Counted from the stretch's first letter, positions 10,198-20,962 are shown. The stretch is 56,860 nt of DNA from Perkinsus olseni (GCA_013115125.1 JABANN010000175.1:1-56860); one strand, 5' to 3'. Numbers and translations are program-made. The notes: generated from the letters alone by a model not told the origin.

Positions 10198-10971
10198 ATG
10201 ACTCTCCGCCTCGTCGCCTATCTCTTTATCGCCTCACTGGTGACTGCTTTCCGCCAGGTAGACTACGGTACCTTCGTCTATGAGGTCAAGAAGCCGCATC
10301 CGTTCAAGTTGACTTTCACCACCACTCACGACCATTATGGTCTCTTCGTAGTACAATGCGGGAAGAAACGGTTCCACGATAACTGGTTGAAGCTGACTGT
10401 AGACGAGGACAACGTATATGATGCAATGCTGCATGAGTTCCCGGAGACCCCTTATTGGAAGATGCAACAGAAGCGTTGGGTTGACCGTGTCCGAGAAACA
10501 TGCCCTAAGATCACATTCGATGATGCCGATTTCCAGTACTGGTTCATTAACCCGAATGGTGATGTGGCGACACAAATTGGAGGTAAAGAGGTTTTCGTGC
10601 CACGGCAGTGGTTCCCACTGATACCAGGAAGATACTGGTCCGAGCCTTCGATAACACCATTTAGGATGAAGTTTGACATTCACCCCGACGGGACCGCTTT
10701 TGTGATATTCGGCTGTGAAGGAGGCGACACCGGTGGTTATAGGAGGTTCAATCTCGTCAAGAAAGGCGATGATGGGCGCTACGAACTGACAGCCGTCAAA
10801 GGCCGCTCTACCGTGAAGGACCTCATTGACACTTTTCGGGCAGCCTGTCCTGATCTCTGGCATCCTAGACTCGAGGAGGACTTGAAAAGCGTGAGGTTCG
10901 CCAATTATGACCAAGTATACGTCATGGAAAGCGTCGGCTCCGACCGTCTCTTTAGAAACTATGTAAGATGA
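10198..10971 (+). CDS. Secreted protein, lineage-specific family, copy 3
   Basis: The product is 257 residues, the same length as copy 1. The signal peptide is MTLRLVAYLFIASLVTA. The mature part carries the shared landmarks FRQVDYGTFVYEVKKPHPF, NWLKLTV, DEFP/HEFPETPY, VRETCPKI, QIGGKEVFVPRQWFPL, HPDGTAFVIFGC and DLIDTFRAACPDLW. The conserved Cys match copy 1. There is no intron. The start was chosen at the ATG whose context matches copy 1. It is followed after the stop by a C-rich tract (10973-11000). The function is unknown; the signal peptide, family expansion and lack of recognisable domain fit a taxon-restricted secreted protein. Confidence 0.82.
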   Translation: MTLRLVAYLFIASLVTAFRQVDYGTFVYEVKKPHPFKLTFTTTHDHYGLFVVQCGKKRFHDNWLKLTVDEDNVYDAMLHEFPETPYWKMQQKRWVDRVRETCPKITFDDADFQYWFINPNGDVATQIGGKEVFVPRQWFPLIPGRYWSEPSITPFRMKFDIHPDGTAFVIFGCEGGDTGGYRRFNLVKKGDDGRYELTAVKGRSTVKDLIDTFRAACPDLWHPRLEEDLKSVRFANYDQVYVMESVGSDRLFRNYVR

Positions 10972-11315
10972 TTTCCCCCCTCCCCCCCACCCCCTCCAGC
11001 AGACCCTTACTCCCAGTAGCAGGGCTCGCTAAGTATTTCTCTTCGTTGACATCGTATATGTCGGTAAGTCAGTGGTGTCTGTTTCATTGGTCCCTGTCAG
11101 AGCTAATCAATGATCAGCACTGTGTTATGGATGATCTTTCGTGGGCATCGCTTGTAGGACGGTGGTGACATGATATAACTCTGTCTCCTTTTACACTTAA
11201 TGTGTTCGCGTGCAACTAGCGTGCACGCGTGTTTTGCCCGGGCCGGGCAGTGGCCACTTTTTACTAGCCAACCTTATCGAAAGAGTCTATGGAGAGAGAG
11301 TCCCTGATTTTTCTG

Positions 11316-11337
11316 TGTTGTCTACGTGTAGACAACA
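11316..11337. repeat. Palindrome, 10-bp arms
   Basis: TGTTGTCTAC and GTAGACAACA are perfect reverse complements separated by GT. This is a possible protein-binding site or hairpin; nothing nearby explains it. Confidence 0.85.
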
Positions 11338-11527
11338 AGCTCCGCGCGCCACCTCGCTCCAGCAAGGAACCTGAGTATGCGTGCAGCCGCTGTATTAGCT
11401 TAGGAAGATGAGTTGAATAGTCAGAATATTAGATATTATCCTAGACCCGACCTATACTTATTCAAGTTAGCCTTTTTCTTGAGACCTTAATGGCACTGAG
11501 TTCAGTCCAGGGCGGCTTACCCCCAAC

Positions 11528-11554
11528 AGTCCCCTTCCACGGGGGACTTTTTTC
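11528..11554 (+). other. Stem-loop followed by a T run
   Basis: AGTCCCC (11528-11534) pairs with GGGGACT (11542-11548) around TTCCACG, followed by TTTTTT. It resembles a small-RNA 3' end or Pol III stop, but no RNA gene could be recognised upstream. Confidence 0.35.
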
Positions 11555-12549
11555 ACTAACATGCTTGAGCAGTTAAATCGTGCGATGGCGCACAGCGGCA
11601 GCTCCAATCAAACATAATAAGCCGAGACTTCTATAATAGCCATTTGTTTCTGCACATCTCCTTCGACCCGAGTTGCCAGTTAGTTTCAATCACATCACGC
11701 GTTAAGGAGAGCTTCTAAACACAAGCTTCGTGCTGATAGCGGATCTTTGTGGCCTCCACTGGCCGTGTGACGGATCGGAGCTCCTGACCGATCAGTCTGG
11801 CGAATCAAGATAGCATGGATAACATCTGGAGGCTGAAAACCTCGATTCGGCCGACAGTTCTCGTGTAAGTAATTACTCGCACATTCCGATCGTAAAGGTC
11901 AAATCAAATTCCTCTCACACGAACGGCATGCCGGTAAATACTCAGTTCCTGGGCGGAGTTAGGAAGTGAGCACCTGAAGCGCTTGCTGTTAGCCTCCAAC
12001 TTGGGAAAACATCACAGATCCCCTCGCAACATCACAGCCCCTCATAACATTCGCTCTACTTTCTAACATTAGTCACTTCTAGCCTAAAGGATACTGTAGA
12101 GATCCACGTCTAGTTGATGAGTACATCTATTCAAGGTCTACCACGCTAGTCTATTCGTACCCCACTAGTCACTATTCACTCAACACCCAACGCTTGTGCC
12201 TCGTTAAAGCATTCTCATATGATGTAATGTGTACACCGGCTGTTGCCCCCATTCAAGAGCGTATGACCCACACACACCGCGGAGATTAAGCTAACTTGAA
12301 GTATAAAGGTAGCAGCTCAGAAAGTTGTATTAGTATTATTACTACCGGATAATCTGTATATGATCGTACTACTCATCATCAGCTCTCTCATCAATGGTCA
12401 ATTGTAATAGTAGTACTAGAAACACCCGTCTTTAATGGTGATAGAAAAAGGAGCTGAAAGTGTACACTAGGGCTCGCTAAACCATGTAGAACACGAGGGC
12501 ATAACAACTCTCCCACCGGTACACGGAGAGTCTTCCCTTAGAAAGGGGA

Positions 12550-13364
12550 TTACTGAGCACCACCCTCAGCAGCACCATCCTGATCAGAGGTCCACAAAGT
12601 AAGGTTGTCTCTAAGGAGCTGCATAATGAGAGTAGAGTCCTTGTAGCTATCCTCGCTGACATTGTCGAGCTCAGCAATGGCGTCTTCAAATGCCTTGCGA
12701 GCCATCTTGCAAGCCTCTTCGGGCTGGTTTAACACCTCATAGTAAAATACAGAATAGTTGAGAGCAAGGCCTAGACGGATAGGGTGAGTAACTTGCAACT
12801 CGGACTGGGCGATATTGGTCGCATCCTTGTAAGCCTGATCAGCGTTATCGGCAGCCTTATTCCTCTTCTCGCCAGTGCTAAATTCGGCGATATAGCGATA
12901 GTAATCACCCTTCATCTTGTAGTAGAAGACCTTGGACTCGCCCGTCTGGGAATGAGGGATGAGAGACTTGTCAAGAAGATCAAGAATAGCATCACAGATT
13001 GTCTGGAGCTCGGCCTCGATCTTCTCCCTGTAACTCTTAGCGATCTCGGCATTGCTGGTGTTGCCTTTGGAGGCCTCCTTCTGCTCGACAGATGATACAA
13101 TCCTCCAGGAGGCACGTCGAGACCCAACAGCGTTCTTGTAGGCAACCGACAAGAGATTGCGCTCCTACATAAGAGAAGACGATTCACTTTCGAAAACTGA
13201 GGCCGATTCCCTCAACAAAGCTCCCGTGCTCTTCCCCCTACCTCAACGCTAAGTTCCCCCTTTCCCTCAGCGACAGCCTTCATATACGAGGCCATCTCGT
13301 CGTAGCGCTCAGCCTGCTCGGCAAGCTTGGAAAGATAAACATTCTTCTCACACTCGTTCGCCAT
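12550..13364 (-). CDS. 14-3-3 protein, copy c
   Basis: About 245 residues, with exon 1 13364-13242 (41 codons, [20 protein letters not shown]), intron 13241-13165 (77 nt, GTAGGG...TAG, phase 0) and exon 2 13164-12550. The intron position is identical in all three copies. The binding Lys, Arg and Arg-Tyr ([11 protein letters not shown]) are present. This copy has the most divergent middle ([20 protein letters not shown]) and the tail DGAAEGGAQ. Its first 163 nt of exon 2 are identical to copy b. It may supply the same adaptor function with a different client preference; that is inference. Confidence 0.96.
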
Positions 13365-14005
13365 TTTAGGTTCAATAAGACTGTAATCTAATAGCCTTGC
13401 GTTAGAGAGCTGTTGTGAAGGAATGACAAGTGACTCAAGATTTCAAGATATCCTCAGAAATCGCGAAATAGCCGAACTCCAGCTACGAGACAGAAGGGAT
13501 CTAGGAACCCTGCAACTACGAACTTGAGCTGATCGGTTGCTCTGGAGGAACTACTACTACCCGCTCGCGTCTCGGATGAGCAAACGTGTCAAAATGAGGA
13601 CCGTGGCGGCCTTGCATGGCTAGCGCTTCGGTTTGTGTTCTGGAAGCTGTCTTTGCAGTCACAAAAAATGTCTCCTGAGGATATCTGTGCTCATTTTCAA
13701 GATATTCAGGAGTTCGCGACGCGTCACCTACGGCAAGACGAATGTTACTACGTAATATGTTGTGAAGGCGAGTGGTTCGCTTCGCCACAGCCAGTCTACT
13801 TCTGCAGTCGCCTGATGGCATGCTCCAATGCGGGGTGGTAGAAAGAAGCGGTGATTAGGCCATGGCTCTATGCTGTGAGCGATCTGGCGGCGTGGCAGTG
13901 GCGCCCAATATCTTTCGGTTTCGATCGATTCGTAATCTCTCTGCCAAGTTCATTCATGCGAAAGAGCATCTCATGATTGCTTTCAAATCATATTATTTTA
14001 TTACT
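13365..14005. other. Divergent promoter region
   Basis: This lies between the starts of 14-3-3 copy c (-) and the zinc-finger gene (+). A 57-codon frame starting at the ATG at 13668 (MSPEDICAHFQDIQEF) has a good A-rich start context and reads like a protein, but it has no homology I can name and could be an upstream ORF. Confidence 0.4.
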
Positions 14006-15031
14006 ATGGCCTCTGACAGTTGCAACAAGGTTACCACGGCAGCTGAGCGCTTTTCTGATAGCCCTGGTTGCCAGTCCGCCACTGCTAGGGAGGTAACTGT
14101 ACGATACCAACGCCCTGCGCTACTGTTCGTGATAGATGTTGTCTCAGGTTCGTTCACGTCCGAGCCTAGCTGCCGGCGGCTGGGCATGTGTCCGCTGTGG
14201 CAATGTCAACTTTCCACAGAAGCTATTCTGCAACATGAGAAAGTGCATGTCCCCGAGGCCTTTGCGAGCTTGGAGATGTAAAGGCTGTGGTAAGGCGCGC
14301 AGCATGCTCGGTAACCGAGCTTACAAACCGTTTGTAACTTTGTGAATTCAGGTTTCAAAGAGTCCAATCCGCTGGCGCCCAGATGCCCGGAGTGCAACAC
14401 CGCGCGTCGCCTATCCCGTGACGATTGCATCCTGGTCTATGCGCATGCTACAGGGGAAATACCCTTCCAGTTCCAACCGGAGGCTATGATGGCGCAACAG
14501 CTCATTAAGGCTCCCGTCGGCTCGTGGGTGTGCTCGGCCTGCAACAACGTCAACTGGCCTGAGCGCACGAGATGCAACGGTAATCGCTGCAAGAAGGCGA
14601 GAGGTTCTGAAGACGTGCTCCACACTCAAAAGAAGCGGGATGTCCTTCGCAAGTATGCTCAGGAGCTTAGTGGTCCGGCCATCCCTCCCACCTTGGCGGC
14701 TTTGCAAGAGTACGCTGGTGTTCACGAGAAGGGTGCTCCAGTGGTCAACTCCGAGAATGATAGCTCTACGGTTTCCTCTGGCTCCCGTTCGCCGTGTTGC
14801 ACGCCGGCTGAGCTCGCCGAGAAGATGATTACTCAGCAACGCCTGGCCGAGTTGGCGAAAGTTGTTTATATCGAGAAAGAAGCTGATGGCAGATATCCTG
14901 ACGTCGACGACGCTCCCCCCGGTAGTTGGTTGTGTGTCTGCGGCAATGTCAATTGGCCGTTTCGGCTGTCGTGCAACAAGCTTGATTGTGGAATGGTGAG
15001 GCCATTCCTGCCGTCGCACAGAGATGCTTGA
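14006..15031 (+). CDS. RanBP2-type zinc-finger protein, four fingers
   Basis: Three exons: 14006-14092 (MASDSCNKVTTAAERF..., 29 codons), intron 14093-14147 (55 nt), 14148-14288, intron 14289-14351 (63 nt), and 14352-15031; phases 0 and 1 agree. The protein is about 302 residues. Finger 1 is WACVRCGNVNFP...CNMRKC, finger 2 is WRCKGCGFKES...CPECNTARR, and finger 3 is WVCSACNNVNWPERTRC...RCKKAR. Finger 4 is WLCVCGNVNWPFRLSC...DC, with only one residue between its first two Cys instead of two. The W-x-C-x2-C...N...C...C pattern is that of RanBP2/ZRANB2 fingers, which bind single-stranded RNA or ubiquitin. The Asn-Val-Asn core favours the RNA-binding type (inference). The linker between fingers 3 and 4 is charged and probably helical. 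Confidence 0.85.
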
Positions 15032-15966
15032 AGCTTTGCGTATTTTTGCCACCGAAACTGATGAGTGGTGGTTCTTATCGGCGCTTACAACTGTTTGTAA
15101 ATACTCCCTCTCAGTGGGGATGGATTATGAAATCTGGTTTTAAGTGAATTTTGGTATTACACTAGTCCGTCTATGTATGTCCTATCTGCTCGTGTGGCAG
15201 TAGCGCATGAAAGTAGTTGTGTCGTGATCGTGCAATGGTATTGAGTTCCGTAAGCCTGACAAGAGCTCGTGCGATCTGTCCACTGGGTGGGAGGGAGATG
15301 CGGTTGGCAATTGGGAATACTTCCTAGCATTTGAAGGATTGCTACCTGATAAGCTTTGGTGTTCATTGTGCTGCTCGACGGCAGTGATTACGCTGGGTTT
15401 TGAAAGGGGATTATTATTTATCGTAGGTACCTCGTTTTCCGGTGTTTTCAAACACCTGCCATTCCCTTCCTAACTGCGAACCATCTTTCCCGCTTATCTT
15501 CATTCGCAAAATTTGAGGGAAGGGAAAGGCCGATTTGAAAGTGTCTGGAAATTTGTGATACGCTAGTTGTATGCCTTGATAAGACGCCGAAACATGCCGC
15601 GAGTATGTTAATTTGATGAGTAGGTATTTCAACCGACTGGATATAAACAAAAAAAGTCACGTTGTGTCGCACAACTTGTGTACAAACGTGATTCATGTTG
15701 TGAGTCGGATGACAAATTTGATGGCCGTTGTGGCCAGTGACTATGTCCCTAGCCATGTCCCTCAACTGATGATTTCTGGGGCACTCCGTGATAGCGTTAT
15801 TATTATTGCACACGCTACCTGAAAAGTTTATTATCAGCAGCCTCAGTTCAGCATTGGAGAAAGCAGAGCAATCCACTGATTCAACGCTCACTACCAACAC
15901 AACATCCCCGTAAGTATGCAGTTCATTAGCAATAATTCAGTGCATAGCAGTTGTATTCGTTACAGT
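15032..15966. other. Convergent intergenic region
   Basis: The zinc-finger gene (+) and the RAD18-like gene (-) end towards each other here. A 150-codon minus frame at 15448-15900 lacks an ATG and lies downstream of the RAD18-like stop, so it is treated as non-coding. Nothing else was seen. Confidence 0.5.
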
Positions 15967-17278
15967 TCAAATATCAGGAGGTCTTCGCTGTGACATGCCG
16001 AATATCGGAAAAGTAGGTATCGTCGGTTCCGCGATCCTCATACGTTTGGCTGCGGCGACAGCCTCCTCATGATCACGCTCGACAGAGCTGCTGTCCCATT
16101 CATCAACCCACTTGCGTTTCAAGCTACCTGAATAAGATAATTTCCAAAAACTAATACTTTGTAACTCTTCAACACTAACCTTTCTCACGTGCCTTCTTAA
16201 CTCCTCTCTGCAGCAGACGTAACATCTTCCACCTCGCTTCTTCGAAGACAGCCTGGAGATCCTCGGATCCCTCCGAGCTCCCACCAGTCACTAGTCCCGT
16301 TCGCGACTGTGACAGAAACAGTCGAATGGAACCACGCAAAAATCGGCAGTACTTTGTTTCCACGGCCCTTCTCAGCCAGCATTGCCCTCAGCACTCCTTG
16401 CCGTGTCGGGTCCTGCGACAAAGCGCCCATCTTCTTCCCGTCATACGCCGCTTGTAACCGGAAGTAATACCTGCCAACACGTTACGCTTTCAACACCGAA
16501 TGCACAATACAACTCATACTCCTTGATCTCCCTGATGGCAGCATCACGGCTCCAGGGGTAGGGCGCAGCGAGTCCCTCTCGCCGCAGCATCTCCTGTATA
16601 TCCCGCTCCTTCTTGCCTACCCAAACTCAACGTCGCTTCGGTAACCCAGCTGAAACCCTCGCCGCTTACCCCGGAATATTGGTAAGGTCGGACGAGAATC
16701 TATCGGCACTCCTTTGGATTGCGATAGCTTCTGTCGCATGAACACGGGATTCTTCCCCTCCGCGACGGCTTCTACTTCTGCAGTATTAGCCACCCGTATG
16801 GCCTGGGAGTGGTTTGGCGTTCACTGGTGACGGCGCGCTTCGGCAGTATCACCTTTCTTATCTTCTTCCGTGTATTGTTCTCCCCCATTAACCTCACCAT
16901 AGCGGCGATGCGGGGCTCCTTCACAAGAGATGACACTGACGTAGAAGCGTTGCACTCCGGACAAGTCTGGGACACCAACTCGAGGTGCCGCCGAATACTG
17001 AGGGCGGGGAAGGTTACATGATAAGGAACGAAGAGTTGCTTACCATGCACTGCAGAAGACATGAGAGCACTTCGCCATCATGGGAGCGTCGAGGAAGCCT
17101 TTACAGACCGAGCATCGCAACTGCGAAGACGATCACTGTCCACCAACCGGGAATCTTTCCTGCAATGCGAAATCCGCCCTCAGGCAGGCACCCAAGGCGG
17201 TGACTCGACGCAGTGCGTTTCGAACCGCACACGAGCCCGAATATGCAAGCCAGCAATGACGATCACCTGCGCTTCCAT
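15967..17278 (-). CDS. RAD18-like: RAD18-like RING E3 ubiquitin ligase
   Basis: RAD18 with RAD6 monoubiquitinates PCNA at stalled replication forks. The spliced product starts MEAQ (only 12 nt of exon 1, 17278-17267). It runs straight into a [24 protein letters not shown], then [18 protein letters not shown], then PEC. The exon break after the sixth Cys codon (GTAAGC...TCAG) joins in phase. Downstream, the [12 protein letters not shown] segment is typical of RAD18. A later stretch ([20 protein letters not shown], then [20 protein letters not shown]) fits the SAP-like region, followed by [15 protein letters not shown]. The C-terminus is basic ([15 protein letters not shown]) and ends RRPPDI. 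I see no UBZ zinc finger between RING and SAP. Other RING proteins with a SAP domain (PIAS-like) are less likely because the RING pattern and spacing match RAD18. Confidence 0.75.
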
Positions 17279-17394
17279 CTCCTTGAAAGCTGTCAATAGT
17301 CCAGCATTACCACTGCCTGTTGACGAGTCCCCTTCCACGCTCCTGTACGCTCATCACCAGCACAACTAGCATGTTTTCACTGCAGTACCTTCTC

Positions 17395-18242
17395 TCACGG
17401 GGAGGTGTTACCCTCCCTAGTTTTAAGGGACTCGTGTTCACCGCCACCGTCCTTTGCTGATCGGGTGTTGAAGGCGTCTTCGCGGGTCTTGGTCGAAGCC
17501 CATGCTGTCTCTGCGGGGTCGTCGCCGATCTACAGGACGGGAATCCGTGAAGTTCCACCTGCTTTGCGCTACCTCGCTGAAGCCGAGTGGGTCTCCGCAA
17601 CTTTCCTCTCCCCCAGACGAGCACTCCTCCGAGGTCCTAGGGACCTGGCACCCGAGATTTCAGAGAGAAGCAAGCGCGAGTACACGACCTCGACACCCAC
17701 GTCATGTGCTCAGCTCCCGGACTAGCTTCGAGGTGACTTGGCGAGTTGGATTCAGAGCACAAGTCAACAACGTCCGATGATTCACTGTGGCTTCTCCAGC
17801 CGGAGGGCCCCGACGCCGTCATAACAACGCTGAGGGGCATCCTATCCAATCCTGCAGTAACTTGAACTCGGCAAGATCCGAATACAAAAGATATCTTTAC
17901 ATTGACAAGTAGCGGATGATGGTCAGCAGCAGCATAGAAATAATACAGAATAGACAGCGGGCAGATGGTAGGAGAGCCGAAATACGCGTAAAACATGGGC
18001 GCCAGAGCAACGATGGTGATGATGAGAGAGCAGGAGGCAATCACCGGCTTTACATCCACGACACAAATGAAGTAAGTCAGCGAACGCCTCCTGTATGAAC
18101 CAAACTTATCTGCAAGACATACGCACTCGAGGATAGATAGACTGATCATAAAACTGATTGAAATTTCGTAAAAACGAAACTCTGTCTCCCTCGGAGTTGC
18201 ATCAACAATGCAAACTCTCACGTCACAGTCCACCAAGGACAC
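17395..18242 (-). CDS. Hypothetical membrane protein with acidic C-terminus
   Basis: A minus frame over 18242-17637 encodes hydrophobic segments (YFICVVDVKPVIASC, SLIITIVALAPMFYAYF, ICPLSILYYFYAAADHH). They are followed by a soluble part (SSDVVDLCSESNSPSHLEAS). In-phase exons then extend it through TSEECSSGGEESCGDPLG to GDDPAETAWASTKTREDAF, ending at the stop 17395-17397. The GT...AG boundaries fit (donor before GTGTCG, acceptor ...GTGCCAG; donor GTAGCG, acceptor CCTGTAG). The true start is unclear: no ATG opens the first part, so another 5' exon or a start at an internal ATG is likely. It lies between the stop of the B56 gene and the start of the RAD18-like gene, all on the same strand. The family was not recognised. 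Confidence 0.45.
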
Positions 18243-18409
18243 TATACAGAATCTCTCGCCCTCAGTAAAAAGTAATGGTCGCGGGCAAGGACAAGACGGA
18301 TCAGTCTCGCTACTTCAAATGGATGACTCGGAGCATCATAGCGCTCCCGTAGCGTATCTAACGAGACCATCACCGCAACCCCTGATAACCAACCCCATTA
18401 CGTTCATTT

Positions 18410-20962
18410 CTAAGCGGTTGCCTTCACCGTATTGCTCTGTTCATGCCCATCATACTCGGCTTCAAGGAAAGCCCATTTAGCTTTGGTGACTTCCTTTGCC
18501 CTCTGAGCCCTGACCACCACACACAGCCTTTACACGGCTGCAGACCTCCCCCCTCTACTACTGTTCCGCGACATTCCGGACTTTGGAGTTGCACTCGTCG
18601 AAGAAGGGGGGATCAGCCTCCATGAGTAGCTTAATGACATTGTACGACAAACCGTGGACAGTAGTGTTCCAGTGAGAGTCAGAGTTCCTGTATCTGCATC
18701 ATCCAGGAGCGTTCTCCCAGCAGCGAGACGAAGGGGGAAGGAAGGCTTACAATGGTCCAATGACAAGGGGGAAAATAACCTGCCGATTCTGATTTATCCG
18801 CTTGGCGATGTAGTCGTTGTTCCAGAGGAACAGCACCCGCTCTGCAACCTGGGAAGTTGAAGCGAGGGATTCACAGTGTCGGAAGATCTTACGCCCGCTC
18901 GAATGACGCGGTACTACCTGGAAGTGAGGACTCGCGATGCACTGCCCTATCCGCTTGAAAAGTGGTACCTCCACCTTCTGGAATTCTGGTGGTTGCGTCA
19001 ACTGAAGATCATCATGCACATAAAATGCTTCGCTCCGCTGTTTAATATGGGATTACCTCCAGAACCACCTCCACCTCATTGAGAAACAACACTTCTTTTG
19101 GTGTGTTGGTTATTGGCCAAAATCGGAGAAGGCCTATCCGTAACGAAAATAAACCAACTGCTGCTTCGCTCCGCTCGCTCGCATTACCCAGAATGATCGA
19201 GTCAGCTAAGCGCGGATCCTTCTCCACGTATTGAGTCATACAGTATGACAGCTGCTGATGGAAAGAGTTCAACGTCTTCACCTGGCATCCCACCGGAGCT
19301 TTCAAAATCTCCTCAACGCCCCGTGACCGCACCTTATGAAGTGGTATGAGGCTCTTCTCCAAGAACTGCTTGTGCTCCTCCTTCAATGGGAGAGCAAAGC
19401 CGTTGACGATCGAACCGAATATCTCCAGCAGTTCCTCGATGCCGTTGTGATACTCGCTTTCGTATATGATCTTGTAGAAGAGGTTCTGCATGGCTTTCCG
19501 AATGAACGCCCGCAGCGCCATAAATTTGCCTGAGGACCGATCCGATACATCACGCACGAGCTGCTGCTGCTGCTGCTCCGCCGCCGCCGCGGCCTACCGT
19601 ATATCCTGTGGAGTATCGTTTTTAGATAATCCCTTTCGCGAGGATCCTCCGAGTCAAAAAGATCCATCAACCTAAAAATGCCATGACGGCTTCTGCACAC
19701 GACGCTCTCGTCCTCTCAAGAACACGTTTCAAGATGGGATCGGAATGCCATTCACCTTCCACAGACTTGCTGGTTCAACCCAAACCACCGTGCTGCTACC
19801 CCTCCGTCCTTTCCACTACTACCTCAATACGAAAGTCTGATCAACGAACCTCTTGGCGATTTTAGGGTCAACATCATTAGATACCACAAAGCGAAGGAAA
19901 AACTCGTATCTGCATGGGAGAAGAGGCGTAGGCAGCTCATGACAAGCCGACCACATCAAACCTACACAATCTGAAGGTGGGGCCAACTGGGCTCTAGTGT
20001 CGGTTCATCATCTTCGGGATCGTAGATGGAGTTTGGGTTACGACCGTGCACCGGCGGAAGCTGCAGGAAGCAATCAATATGCCCCTCCCTCTATGCCCAT
20101 GCGACGAGTCGTCAGCCGCAAATTTCTTCCCGTTTCCCGTTTACTACCGCCCGAAAAATATTCGCGGAGACCATGTTAACCACATCTTGCATGACCGACT
20201 CGTTAAAGCAGTTGCGCGTATTGTTCACGTACCTATCAATAATCAAATATGGCGAATTTTAGGTCGAAGCTTGCTCAGTACTCCACGAGCTCAAGTAGTG
20301 TTTGTCGTTTGGCTTCCTTCTCCTTGAGATATGTCTGCTGATTATTGAAGTCAAATACGACCCCACACGCTCGCACCTTCTGTCGGAAAAGCTCACTTCT
20401 CTCAGCCACGGGTGCATCTATAAAACTTCAAGTATCCACGCGTATCTTTAGGTTGAGATAGTACTTCGTAGTGGAGGAAGATTCTCGAAAGGGTTGACCT
20501 CGGCCGACATAAAATGGCCGGGTTTTATTAACACTTGCGTGGAATTAGCAAATCCTGGCCCATGCTGATGATGATGGACCTACCCAAAAGCCTACCTTCA
20601 CCATCCACACGCCGTCCTCAATCACTACCTTATGTCCACCACTGTTCGCCACTGGGTGTTGCTGTTGTTGCTGTTTTGACGCCGATGATCCGCCTGTACT
20701 CGCCACCTGCGTGCTGCTGTTGCCTGCTGCGCTCTGCTCATTTCCACCAGCCGCGGAACCTGCCAATCAAACCTTCGCAGTGCGTTGAGGGTATCTTGAG
20801 GTTACCCTTGGGTGAGCTGGTAGAGGCCATAGTAGAGCTGGTCGAGTCCGCGGCAGCATTGGCAGTGGTGGCTGGTGCCGGGCTGTTGTTAGTGCTGCTG
20901 TTGCCGCTGTTTTTCTTTTCCTCGTTACCCATTCGACGCTTTACACTTTGAATCAGCTTCAT
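18410..20962 (-). CDS. PPP2R5: PP2A regulatory subunit B56 (B')
   Basis: The B56 subunit directs the PP2A phosphatase core to LxxIxE-bearing substrates. The N-terminus ([20 protein letters not shown]) leads into a Ser/Ala/Gln-rich tract, interrupted by a 47-nt intron. The HEAT-repeat body follows in about ten short exons: [172 protein letters not shown] and [20 protein letters not shown]. The tail [20 protein letters not shown] ends at the stop 18410-18412. Two of its introns carry the 12-mer described in the findings (19027, 19163), and two are stop-free and a multiple of three in length. The junction between the N-terminal tract and AERSELF was not resolved. Confidence 0.93.
19027..19038 (-). 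repeat. Intronic 12-mer GCGGAGCGAAGC
   Basis: Exact copy in the B56 intron between VVLE and LTQPPEF, on the sense strand of the gene. Confidence 0.9.
19163..19174 (-). repeat. Intronic 12-mer GCGGAGCGAAGC
   Basis: Exact copy in the B56 intron between DSIILG and LLRFWP, on the sense strand, preceded by GCGA as at 21348. Confidence 0.9.

Larger units (their letters stand above)
10972..12549. other. Spacer after secreted copy 3
   Basis: The 3' ends of secreted copy 3 (+) and 14-3-3 copy c (-) face each other across about 1.6 kb. The spacer holds a C-rich run at 10973-11000, a palindrome at 11316-11337 and a stem followed by a T run at 11528-11554. No protein-like frame or RNA gene was recognised; I looked for snRNA and tRNA landmarks around the T run and found none that hold. 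Confidence 0.5.

Noticed and set aside
10234-10914. 226-codon minus frame opposite secreted copy 3
   Set aside because: Shadow of a real gene; the opposite strand of copy 1 has a related shadow, as expected from shared ancestry.
15448-15900. 150-codon minus frame as a gene
   Set aside because: No ATG, no recognisable domain, and it lies in the 3' region of the RAD18-like gene.
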